Source: Bacillota bacterium | Lineage (GTDB): Bacteria; Bacillota; Clostridia; Lachnospirales; CAG-274 | Direction of reading: 5' to 3' | Assembly (NCBI GenBank): GCA_017460805.1 | Contig: JAFUAF010000057.1 | Span: forward strand, 41,725-105,724 | DNA length: 64,000 nucleotides | Part shown: one piece after another, positions 44,502 to 51,950 of the stretch | Layout of the letters: each line of letters begins with the position of its first letter | How positions within the stretch are numbered: the stretch's first letter is position 1 | Translations under genes and position numbers: made by a program | Notes under the pieces: generated by a model | What the model was told of the DNA's origin: nothing | The model's input: only the letters and a program-made list of their open reading frames with translations | Database searches by the model: none

Positions 44502-45494
44502 ATGCAGTTATTGGTTTATCTGTGGCTTGTAGTCGGTTTTGTATGCCTTATAAAGGGCGCAGATTTTTTTGTGGACGGCAGTTCGTCTGTGGCAAAGACG
44601 TTTAAAGTGCCGAGTGTTATTATCGGTCTTACCATTGTAGCAATGGGAACAAGCCTGCCCGAAACAGCGGTTTCGGCTTCGGCGGCAATGCGCGGCGCAA
44701 ATGCTATCGCCGTTAGTAATGTAATAGGTTCAAATATTTTTAACCTGATGGTAGTTGTGGGTATATGTGCGGCAATTCAGCCCGTAAAGGTAAATAAGGA
44801 ACTTATGCAGCGCGATTTCCCGTTTTCGCTCGCCGCAACGATCTTTATGCTTTTGGTTATTGTTGATGCGGTAATTTTCAGAGCTAAAGACAACGTCATT
44901 TCAAGAATAAACGGTATCACATTTCTTATTATGTTTGCCGTTTATATGTTCGTGCTTATCTCGCAGACGCTTAAAGCAAGAAAAGAAGCTCTTGCGGCGG
45001 GTAATGCCGAGGATGAGGAATACAAAGTCCTTCCTATATGGAAAAGTATTCTGTTTATTATAGTAGGTATTGTGGGCATAAAGTTCGGCGGCGATCTGGT
45101 AGTTGACAGCGCATCGGAAATAGCGGCGCGCTTCGGCCTTTCACAGACCCTTATCGGTCTTACTATCGTTGCCTGCGGTACAAGTCTTCCCGAACTTGTG
45201 ACAAGTATAGTTGCATCACGCAAAGGCGAAAACGACCTTGCACTCGGTAATGTAATAGGCTCAAACGTATTTAATATCTTGTTTGTTCTCGGTATCTCGG
45301 CAAGCATCTGCCCTATAAAGACAGAAATGAAAGCTGTGACGGATATCTGTGTTCTGCTTATCTTTAATGTATATATCTACATACTTACAAAGGCGACACA
45401 TAAAGTCGGCAGGGCAGGCGGTATATCCATGGTAGTATTATATGTTCTTTATACCGTGTATATTATCTACAGAGACCTTGGAGCGGCAATGTAA
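44502..45494 (+). CDS. Calcium/sodium antiporter (CaCA family)
   Basis: A 330-residue antiporter with about ten TM helices in two inverted halves. Both halves carry the signature: GTSLPETAVSASAA with NVIGSNIFN, and GTSLPELVTSIVAS with NVIGSNVFN. This is the YrbG-type prokaryotic exchanger, likely exporting Ca2+ against Na+ (or H+). AAAGGAG precedes ATG 44502. It stands alone behind its leader and a terminator follows. Confidence 0.95.
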   Translation: MQLLVYLWLVVGFVCLIKGADFFVDGSSSVAKTFKVPSVIIGLTIVAMGTSLPETAVSASAAMRGANAIAVSNVIGSNIFNLMVVVGICAAIQPVKVNKELMQRDFPFSLAATIFMLLVIVDAVIFRAKDNVISRINGITFLIMFAVYMFVLISQTLKARKEALAAGNAEDEEYKVLPIWKSILFIIVGIVGIKFGGDLVVDSASEIAARFGLSQTLIGLTIVACGTSLPELVTSIVASRKGENDLALGNVIGSNVFNILFVLGISASICPIKTEMKAVTDICVLLIFNVYIYILTKATHKVGRAGGISMVVLYVLYTVYIIYRDLGAAM

Positions 45495-45504
45495 AAAGCA
45501 CATC

Positions 45505-45534
45505 AAAAAAGACCTCAAAACGAGGTCTTTTTTT
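45505..45534. terminator. Bidirectional terminator between the antiporter and the phosphatase
   Basis: AAAAAAGACCTC / GAGGTCTTTTTTT with loop AAAAC; A run on one side and T run on the other, placed between two convergent stops. Confidence 0.92.
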
Positions 45535-45539
45535 AGTGG

Positions 45540-48020
45540 CTATTGATCTGTATCGGCTTTCTTGCTGTTGAATTCAAAACCGAGCATCGTTATATCGTCA
45601 AACTGGTCGGCTTCTCCTACAAAGGCCGCAATACGTTTTCTTACAAAGGGAAGAATGTTGCGCATACCGCTTGCTTTTGATGCGTTAAGTGCACTCAGCA
45701 TACCGTCTGTGCCGAATTGTTCTTCCTTTTCGTTTATTGCCTCGGGTACGCCGTCTGTGTAAACAAACAGTTTATCGCCCGGATAAAGCTGAAGAGTGTA
45801 GTCCTTGAACGGCATATCTTCCATTGCCGCAAGTGCAAGCCCGTGTTTGTCTTTTACAAGCTCCCATGTGCCGTCTGCACGTTTTATGGCGGGATATTCG
45901 TGGCCTGCGTTTGCACATTGAACTTCGCCCGTTTCAAGGTTTACAATGCCTATCCATGCCGTTACGAACATATCGGCATCATTCCCCTCACAAAGTACAT
46001 TGTTTGCTTTTTCAAAGATAGCTGAGGGTGAACGTCCCGATTCCGCAAGGCTTTTTATTGCTGTCTTGCTTCGCATCATAAACAGCGAAGCGGGAATACC
46101 CTTGCCCGAAACATCGGCAACAACAAGAGCGAATTTATTCTGGTCGATAAAGAAGAAGTCGTAGAAATCGCCGCCGACTTCTTTTGCGGGATCCATAAGT
46201 GCAAACAGGTCAAACTCCGTTCTGGGGAATTTGAATACCTTGGGAAGTGCGGAGGACTGTATCTGCCTTGCAAATTCAAGTTCCTGCTCAATACGCTTTT
46301 CGGCTTGGTCGATATAGCCTTTCAGTGCATCCACAGTCAGGTTTATATCGTCCGAAAGTGAAGCGAACTCGCTTGTGGAGCGGACATTTACAACTTCGTC
46401 AAGTCTGCCGCGTGTTATCTTATGCAGAGAATTGTTTATCCTGTCAAGGTTATTTACAATTATCTTCTGAACAAGAATATAGATAAGCAGGAATATTACC
46501 GTAAACAAAAGCACATCCGCAAAGCCTGTTTCGTATGCCGCCGTATTGCTTATAAGGAAGACCTCATCAATTGGGATTATAGCCAGAAAAATGGTTCCGT
46601 TTTTCATTATCTCCATACGGCAGTAACTTTTAACATTCAAAATGTTGGCGTTGAAATAATAGATCCCTGTTTCTTCGGGAATATTCTCTACACCGATATC
46701 AAAGAAAGTCTTGCCTTTCTGCTCGCCCGTCATAATTGTGCCGTTATTGTCGGCAACATAGATAGTGCCTTTTTCACCGATATGTCTGGTGCCGAACATA
46801 TTGGCATATTCGTCCATCGTGCCGTAAGTGTCGATCATATCGGAATTCAAAGCTACCTGTAAAGCACCGTCGCCGCATTTTACGCCCACATACATGAGCT
46901 GTATGTTTTTGTCGCGGCCAATGGGTCGGAGATCTTGTGCCAACTCACTTCTTGTGCCGTCGATAAGCGCAATAAACGGACTTGACTGTGCCGTGGATTT
47001 CATATCGAAGTTTATGTTTTCGGGGGTAGTGGATCTTATTATTATACCGTCTTTATTTATGATATTTATTTCATAAAATTTATAGGTGTTTTTCAGTATT
47101 TCAAGCGCCTTGTCCGATGTACTGTCCACACCGCCCTGGTATTCCACAAAGGCCGCCGCTGCATGAGCCATTGTAAGGGTCTGCTTTTTTACAAGCTGTA
47201 TTACGGAATTGTAGTCGGCCTGCATATAGTTGTATGTGGCTTTTGCATCCTCGGTCTGGGATGTCATTGTTTTTTGCGCACTTTGTATCGCGTATCTTGT
47301 CTGTATCGCATCCGAGAATTTATATGTAGCAAAAAGCATGACCACAGTACATATAAATAGATAAAACTGGAATTTTATACTTATTGTGACATCTTCGTCC
47401 TTATACCGCTTGAATGCGCCTTTCAGCCTGCCCGAAAGGGCGTAAAGAACAATGGAGGACAAAAACATTCCAAGACCTGTGAACGCTATCATGGGATGCG
47501 CACAGGTGTCCACAACGTAGAACGCCATTTCCATATCGTTGCGGTGTGTGATAAGCACAACATACATATGGAAAACTTCCGTTACCGCACCGAGACACAG
47601 CGCATAAAACGGAGAGGGCTTTTTGCCGTGGAAAAACTTTACATTAAACAATGCGGCAAGGAAACCCGCAAGACAGGTGGAAATACTGCACGCTATTCTT
47701 GTGTAGGAGCCTATGCCGAAGTATGTACCTACGATATATCGCTCTATACCGCCTATAAGACCTGCGATTATACCCGAAACGGGGTCAAAGAAAAGACCCG
47801 CCGCAAGAGGTGCTATATCACGTACATTAAGTGTCATTTCGTCATAGCGCACACCGAAGTGAGTAGACAAAATGGCGCTTATGCCGTATAAAACACCTAT
47901 AAAAATTCTTTTGCGCTTTGTCAGTACGCTTTTATCCGTGTGTACCCACAGTTTTAAGGCAGCCGTGAGTGCAACATAGAGAAATGTGACAAGCGACATT
48001 TTAAATATCATTACTAACAT
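45540..48020 (-). CDS. Sensor phosphatase: LytS-like 5TM domain, Cache-like domain, HAMP and SpoIIE-type PP2C
   Basis: An 826-residue membrane protein. Residues 1-200 are a 5TM-5TMR (LytS-type) module with glycine-rich helices and NVRDIAPLAAGLFFDP. A TM helix near 220-240, an extracellular Cache-like region (about 245-500), a second TM near 505-530 and a HAMP linker follow. The C-terminal half (about 600-820) is a PP2C phosphatase of the SpoIIE/RsbU type with GGDFYD, VADVSGKG, DGVPEA and DDITML, all metal residues present. It would switch an anti-sigma or antagonist system on an extracellular cue. AAGGAAG precedes ATG 48020. It is 23 bases downstream of the second peptide gene. Confidence 0.93.
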   Translation of the reverse strand: MLVMIFKMSLVTFLYVALTAALKLWVHTDKSVLTKRKRIFIGVLYGISAILSTHFGVRYDEMTLNVRDIAPLAAGLFFDPVSGIIAGLIGGIERYIVGTYFGIGSYTRIACSISTCLAGFLAALFNVKFFHGKKPSPFYALCLGAVTEVFHMYVVLITHRNDMEMAFYVVDTCAHPMIAFTGLGMFLSSIVLYALSGRLKGAFKRYKDEDVTISIKFQFYLFICTVVMLFATYKFSDAIQTRYAIQSAQKTMTSQTEDAKATYNYMQADYNSVIQLVKKQTLTMAHAAAAFVEYQGGVDSTSDKALEILKNTYKFYEINIINKDGIIIRSTTPENINFDMKSTAQSSPFIALIDGTRSELAQDLRPIGRDKNIQLMYVGVKCGDGALQVALNSDMIDTYGTMDEYANMFGTRHIGEKGTIYVADNNGTIMTGEQKGKTFFDIGVENIPEETGIYYFNANILNVKSYCRMEIMKNGTIFLAIIPIDEVFLISNTAAYETGFADVLLFTVIFLLIYILVQKIIVNNLDRINNSLHKITRGRLDEVVNVRSTSEFASLSDDINLTVDALKGYIDQAEKRIEQELEFARQIQSSALPKVFKFPRTEFDLFALMDPAKEVGGDFYDFFFIDQNKFALVVADVSGKGIPASLFMMRSKTAIKSLAESGRSPSAIFEKANNVLCEGNDADMFVTAWIGIVNLETGEVQCANAGHEYPAIKRADGTWELVKDKHGLALAAMEDMPFKDYTLQLYPGDKLFVYTDGVPEAINEKEEQFGTDGMLSALNASKASGMRNILPFVRKRIAAFVGEADQFDDITMLGFEFNSKKADTDQ

Positions 48021-48043
48021 TTGTTACTTCCTTTTTCGATAAA

Positions 48044-48295
48044 TCAGATTTTTGCACTTACCGAACCGTAGGTCCAGGAGTAGCCGCAGGCTTTGCATAT
48101 CTGTCCGGGAACAGAAACACCGTTATCGCCTGTCATATTTTTGTCTTTAAGCTCGGCAGAGGAGCATCTTGGGCATGCAGTGCGCTTTGAAGCGTAATTT
48201 TCCATGCCGATTATACCCTGTGCGCCTGCATTGCCTGTGCCGCCGTTTACATTTTTAAGGTCGCTGCTGTCAAGATTTTTTCCTATCATATTCAT
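48044..48295 (-). CDS. Double-glycine leader peptide with four-cysteine core, copy 2
   Basis: An 83-residue peptide. The leader MNMIGKNLDSSDLKNVNGG ends in the GG pair used by bacteriocin-type C39 peptidases; the core (about 64 residues) has C41-x2-C44 and C67-x2-C70 (CPRC, CKAC) and ends CGYSWTYG, a motif shared with copy 1. The spaced CxxC pairs could bind zinc. Start ATG 48295 after AAAGGTG. It is probably exported or modified; no transporter or modifying enzyme is next to it. Confidence 0.75.
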   Translation of the reverse strand: MNMIGKNLDSSDLKNVNGGTGNAGAQGIIGMENYASKRTACPRCSSAELKDKNMTGDNGVSVPGQICKACGYSWTYGSVSAKI

Positions 48296-48312
48296 TATAT
48301 CACCTTTCCTTA

Positions 48313-48591
48313 TTATTCTACCGATATTTTGCCTGTGCCGTAGGTCCATTTATAACCGCATAAAGGATCTGTGCAGACCTGGGAGTAGTGACCCATTCCG
48401 TCACCGTGCAGAAGGATCCTGAAATCCATGCTTGCGGGCTTGCCGCATATGGGACAGGTCGTTCTTGCCGCGGGATAGTTTACAGTTTCGTCCGCAGACT
48501 GCGATTTGTCTATTGTTATGGTTGCGCCTGCGCCGCCGGAGATTTCACTCATAATACTTTCGTCAAGCTTATTTTCAAGTTTGATCTTCAT
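48313..48591 (-). CDS. Double-glycine leader peptide with four-cysteine core, copy 1
   Basis: A 92-residue peptide, paralogue of the next gene. The leader MKIKLENKLDESIMSEISGG ends in GG at 19-20. The core has C46-x2-C49 and C73-x4-C78 (CPICGKPAS, CTDPLCGY) and ends KWTYGTGKISVE; the CGYxWTYG block is identical in type to copy 2. Two His (62 and 68) lie between the pairs. Start ATG 48591 after AAAGG; an ATG at 48600 overlaps that site. Confidence 0.75.
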   Translation of the reverse strand: MKIKLENKLDESIMSEISGGAGATITIDKSQSADETVNYPAARTTCPICGKPASMDFRILLHGDGMGHYSQVCTDPLCGYKWTYGTGKISVE

Positions 48592-48634
48592 TGACACCAT
48601 CCTTTCAAATTATCCTTTTCGTCTTATCTCTTCT

Positions 48635-48663
48635 ATTATATAACAAAAAAATCGGTATTTCAA
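48635..48663 (-). promoter_or_regulatory. SigA promoter of the peptide-phosphatase operon
   Basis: Minus strand: TTGAAA (48658-48663), 17 bases, TATAAT (48635-48640), perfect -10. Transcription starts near 48628. Confidence 0.9.
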
Positions 48664-48667
48664 TACC
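48654..48667. promoter_or_regulatory. Candidate operator over the -35 of the peptide promoter
   Basis: GGTATT-TC-AATACC, a perfect six-base inverted repeat that covers the -35 hexamer; a repressor here would block RNA polymerase. Confidence 0.45.
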
Positions 48668-48712
48668 CTTTTGTATAAAGATATGTTAGTTTTGCGGTAA
48701 TAATGCCGTGTA

Positions 48713-48741
48713 TTGACATTGTTTGAACAGAATATTATAAT
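48713..48741 (+). promoter_or_regulatory. Consensus SigA promoter toward the ECF sigma operon
   Basis: TTGACA (48713-48718), exactly 17 bases, TATAAT (48736-48741), a perfect consensus on the plus strand. The transcript would begin near 48748 and reach the sigma gene at 49017. Confidence 0.85.
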
Positions 48742-48742
48742 T

Positions 48743-48776
48743 ATATTGAACGTCAGAATAATGAAACGTTCAATAT
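48743..48776. promoter_or_regulatory. Inverted repeat at the transcription start of the ECF operon
   Basis: ATATTGAACGT (48743-48753), 12 bases, ACGTTCAATAT (48766-48776): a perfect 11-base inverted repeat starting just after the -10. It is either an operator or a 5' stem-loop of the transcript. A separate small palindrome GGGTGTACCC lies at 48811-48820. Confidence 0.55.
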
Positions 48777-49016
48777 ATGATGGGCTCATAATATAAAAAA
48801 ATTTTTTGCAGGGTGTACCCATTTATCTGATTTTTTATGTTTAGTTATACAGAGAGCAATAAAAGACGGCGATAATCACGAAAGACGGAAGAGTGATACG
48901 TTTTGAGGGGAAAAACATTATGGTTTGCAGCCTTGAAGAATGGGATCTTGTTGATGCTTTTGCGGGAATGGAGCGAGATTTGGCCGGAAAATTTTGAAGT
49001 GTCGGGGAGAAGAAGT

Positions 49017-49547
49017 ATGTTATTGTTTTTGATATTGCCGTCCGAAAAAGACGAGGCGGATTTTGCGGAGATTTTTGAAAAATACAAATACAAGGTCTAT
49101 TCAGCCGCCTACGGGATATTGCAGGACAGGCAATACGCCGAGGACGCGGCAAGCGAGACCTTTTACAAAATAGCAAAATACTATGACAGGATAAAAAAGA
49201 TACCCAAGGATGAACTTGCGTATTACGTGACCGCCATAGCTAAAAATACCGCCATAGATATGCAGGCGAAGATAAACAAAAGGGCGGATGTGCTGACGGA
49301 TAAGACCGATTTTGAGGATATGAAAGCCGTCGGCGGCATTGACAGGTTTGTGAGCAGGGAATTATACGAGTGCATAGACAAACTGCCCGAAAAGCAGAAA
49401 GCCATGCTTTTATATAAGTACGGCTACGGCTTTACCGTAAAGGAGATAGCAGGAATGCTGAGCGAAAAGGAAAATACGGTAAAAGTCAATATCCAAAGGG
49501 CAAAAAATAAGCTGGCTCGGCTTTTGAGAGGTGAGAAAGATGAATAA
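49017..49547 (+). CDS. ECF-type sigma factor
   Basis: A 176-residue group 4 sigma factor: region 2 (about 10-85: ADFAEIFEKYKYKVYSAAYGI, DRQYAEDAASETFYK) and region 4 (about 115-176: LPEKQKAMLLYKYGYGFTVKEIAGMLSEKE with helix-turn-helix). Start ATG 49017 after GGGGAG; a longer reading from 48903 has no ribosome site and adds a non-homologous N terminus. The anti-sigma start overlaps its stop, so they are coupled. Confidence 0.93.
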   Translation: MLLFLILPSEKDEADFAEIFEKYKYKVYSAAYGILQDRQYAEDAASETFYKIAKYYDRIKKIPKDELAYYVTAIAKNTAIDMQAKINKRADVLTDKTDFEDMKAVGGIDRFVSRELYECIDKLPEKQKAMLLYKYGYGFTVKEIAGMLSEKENTVKVNIQRAKNKLARLLRGEKDE

Positions 49548-50256
49548 CAGCCGCGATGACGAACTTATGGAGGCTTTGCTCAAAAAAGTTTCGTCAGATT
49601 ATATAAAAAAAGAAAGTGCAGCCATAGATGCGGAAACAGCCGAAAAGCATGATTTCGGCAAGGCTTTTGACAAAGATATGGATAAGCTTGTTAAAAAGAT
49701 GAGCACGAAAAAACGATTTTCAAATGCGGGAAGATATGCTGCGGGAGCGGTGGCGGCGGTGCTGGTTTTTGCTGTTGTCAATCCGAATATCGCCACTGCG
49801 TATAAGCAGAAATTTCTGAATATTTTCAGGCATGAAGAGGGCGGTTTTATTCAGACCGATTATTTCAGTGCAAATGTCGAATATCCCATTGAAAAATTTC
49901 CCGAGGAATTCGGAAATATCTATGCGCCGTCTGCGCTGCCGAGCGGATACAGCGTAAAGGATATAAAAAGCGGTGCGGGTTTCTACAGCATCATATATGA
50001 AAGAAACGGCACAGAGCTTGAATTTCGCTGCATAAATTCCGACAGGCGAACAAGCATTGTGGACAATGAAAACCACGAAAACAAAAAGGTCAGATTAAAG
50101 GCGGGCGAGGGGCTCTATACCTACGGCGAAAATGATGCCATGCTGCAATGGGAGACCGATGAATACGGATTTTCGCTCTACGGACATGATCTGAGCGAAA
50201 GTGATTATATAAAGACCGCCGACAGCGTGGCTTTGGTAACGGAGGACAAAAAATGA
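49540..50256 (+). CDS. Anti-sigma factor with DUF4367-like extracellular domain
   Basis: A 238-residue membrane protein with one TM helix (about 66-84: AAGAVAAVLVFAVVNPNIA). The cytoplasmic N terminus (1-60) would hold the sigma factor; the outer part (about 100-238) is DUF4367-like (YAPSALPSGYSVKDIKS). Start ATG 49540 after GAGGTG overlaps the sigma stop by eight bases. It likely senses an envelope condition. Confidence 0.88.
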   Translation: MNNSRDDELMEALLKKVSSDYIKKESAAIDAETAEKHDFGKAFDKDMDKLVKKMSTKKRFSNAGRYAAGAVAAVLVFAVVNPNIATAYKQKFLNIFRHEEGGFIQTDYFSANVEYPIEKFPEEFGNIYAPSALPSGYSVKDIKSGAGFYSIIYERNGTELEFRCINSDRRTSIVDNENHENKKVRLKAGEGLYTYGENDAMLQWETDEYGFSLYGHDLSESDYIKTADSVALVTEDKK

Positions 50257-50735
50257 ATACAAACAACAGGGAGATAGAAAGAAAATTTCTTGTGGCAAAG
50301 CTGCCCGAGGGACTTGAAAATTACAGGCATTTCAACATTAAACAGGGGTATATCTCGACCGATCCCACGATACGTTTAAGACAGCGTGATGACGAGTATA
50401 TTCTTACCGTAAAAGGCGCGGCACACGCAAACGGCCTTGACAGGGCGGAGTTTGAGCTGCCGCTTTCCAAAGAACAGTTTGAAAAGCTGTGGGATAAGGT
50501 CGAAACGGGAACTATAGACAAAAAAAGATATATTATCCCGCTTGATGATGCGCATACTGCAGAACTTGACATCTACAGCGGTGTGCTTGACGGATTTATG
50601 AATGTGGAAGTCGAATTTTCTTCATTAAAAGATGCAGTTTTGTTTGATGCACCGTCATGGTTTGGTGCAGAAGTAACAGAAGACAGAAGATATTCAAACG
50701 CTTCTTTGGTAAAATATGGTATTCCTGTAAAATAA
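50253..50735 (+). CDS. CYTH domain (triphosphate tunnel metalloenzyme)
   Basis: A 160-residue CYTH protein: the EIERKFLV signature at the N terminus, then alternating E/K/R-rich strands (TIRLRQRDDEYILTVKG, ELDIYSG, MNVEVEF) forming the tunnel; likely a triphosphatase acting on an inorganic or organic triphosphate. Its ATG overlaps the anti-sigma stop (ATGA), so it is translated with it. The link with the sigma system is by position only. Confidence 0.92.
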   Translation: MNTNNREIERKFLVAKLPEGLENYRHFNIKQGYISTDPTIRLRQRDDEYILTVKGAAHANGLDRAEFELPLSKEQFEKLWDKVETGTIDKKRYIIPLDDAHTAELDIYSGVLDGFMNVEVEFSSLKDAVLFDAPSWFGAEVTEDRRYSNASLVKYGIPVK

Positions 50736-50747
50736 TATAATTTGTGC

Positions 50748-50776
50748 TTGCAATTTTCCTTTTATTGGGTTATAAT
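50748..50776 (+). promoter_or_regulatory. SigA promoter of spo0A
   Basis: TTGCAA (50748-50753), 17 bases, TATAAT (50771-50776). Confidence 0.85.
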
Positions 50777-50785
50777 ATACATAAA

Positions 50786-50800
50786 TGGTAAAAATTACCA
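50786..50800. promoter_or_regulatory. Palindrome TGGTAA-AAA-TTACCA near the spo0A start point
   Basis: A 15-base perfect palindrome just downstream of the expected transcription start, and a related GGTAA...TTACC pair (51633-51648) after the gene. It does not match the 0A box (TGTCGAA); another regulator is possible. Confidence 0.45.
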
Positions 50801-50837
50801 ATTTTAAATAATATATATCTAATGGAGGGAAACTTAA

Positions 50838-51617
50838 ATGAATAACGAAAAAATCAGTATTTTGGTGGCAGACGACAACAGGGATTTTTGTGACTGCCTA
50901 TGTAATTTTCTGGAAAAACAGCCCGATATGGAAGTGGTGTGTAAGGCCTACGACGGGATAGAAGCGTACAACAAAATACTTTCGGATAAACCCGATATTG
51001 CGTTATTGGACGGCATTATGCCAAAACTTGACGGCATAGGCGTGTTGGAAAGACTTGCACAGGGCGGCAACGAAAATGTGACAATGTGCATCATGCTTAC
51101 AGCCATTACGGGCGAACAGATAACACAAAAAGCGTTTAATCTCGGCGCAAAGTATTATATTGCAAAGCCGTTTGATATGGAACTTCTGGTTTCAAGAATA
51201 CGTCAGCTTAAAGAACCTATACCGATCAAGGGTGCAAAATACGGTTATGCAAGGATAGCCGATGTGGATCTTGAAACAAGGGTTACAAATATTCTGCATG
51301 AGATAGGTGTGCCTGCACATATCCGCGGTTATCACTATATGCGCGAGGCTATACTTATGGCTATTGATGATATAGATGTGCTTAACTACATAACAAAGGA
51401 ACTCTATCCGTCTATAGCCAAAAAATGCAATACAACTCCGAGCCGTGTTGAACGTGCGATAAGGCACGCGATAGAAGTGGCATGGAGCAGGGGAAAGGTC
51501 GATGCCATAGACAGTCTTTTCGGATATACCGTATCAACGCACAAGGGAAAACCGACCAACAGCGAATTTATTGCGCTTATAGCAGACAGACTTCGTCTTG
51601 AACTGAAAGCGGGCTGA
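50838..51617 (+). CDS. spo0A: Sporulation master regulator Spo0A
   Basis: A 259-residue response regulator that starts sporulation. Receiver domain with DDN near residues 12-14, phospho-acceptor D58 ([11 protein letters not shown]) and the lysine of AKPFD; C-terminal sigma-A-interacting domain with the recognition helix [26 protein letters not shown] precedes ATG 50838. spoIVB, the usual upstream neighbour, is absent; CYTH takes that place. Confidence 0.97.
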   Translation: MNNEKISILVADDNRDFCDCLCNFLEKQPDMEVVCKAYDGIEAYNKILSDKPDIALLDGIMPKLDGIGVLERLAQGGNENVTMCIMLTAITGEQITQKAFNLGAKYYIAKPFDMELLVSRIRQLKEPIPIKGAKYGYARIADVDLETRVTNILHEIGVPAHIRGYHYMREAILMAIDDIDVLNYITKELYPSIAKKCNTTPSRVERAIRHAIEVAWSRGKVDAIDSLFGYTVSTHKGKPTNSEFIALIADRLRLELKAG

Positions 51618-51692
51618 CAAATGAAAATATACGGTAATATAACTTACCAAACTGCTTAAACAGCGGGTCAGCATAAAAAATCACTTTACATC

Positions 51693-51735
51693 AATGCGGT
51701 TACGTAATATAGTTACGTAACCGCATTGTGTTTTT
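51693..51735 (+). terminator. Terminator of spo0A
   Basis: A perfect 15-base stem, AATGCGGTTACGTAA / TTACGTAACCGCATT, with loop TATAG, then GTGTTTTTATT. Confidence 0.92.
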
Positions 51736-51810
51736 ATTGGGATTTTTTTAGGACAATAAATCGAAATTTTAAAATTTTTTTAAAATTATGAATTTTTTTT
51801 ATTATTTTAT

Positions 51811-51839
51811 TTGACGTATCGCTTAAAAAGTGGTATTAT
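51811..51839 (+). promoter_or_regulatory. SigA promoter of the acidic protein-pseudokinase unit
   Basis: TTGACG (51811-51816), 17 bases, TATTAT (51834-51839) with TGG before the -10. Confidence 0.82.
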
Positions 51840-51858
51840 AATAATTAAATAAGGCTGT

Positions 51859-51909
51859 GCTTATGTGGCGGGGATAGTTTTCCTTAGCATTTATCCTGCC
51901 ATGGTAAGC
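51859..51909 (+). other. Hairpin in the leader of the acidic protein gene
   Basis: GCTTA / TAAGC, then TGGC / GCCA and GGATA / TATCC nested toward the loop, between the promoter and the ribosome site GGAGGTG; no T run follows. Confidence 0.4.
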
Positions 51910-51950
51910 TGTATATCAGGCCGGCTTAACATTTTAACGGAGGTGATTTT

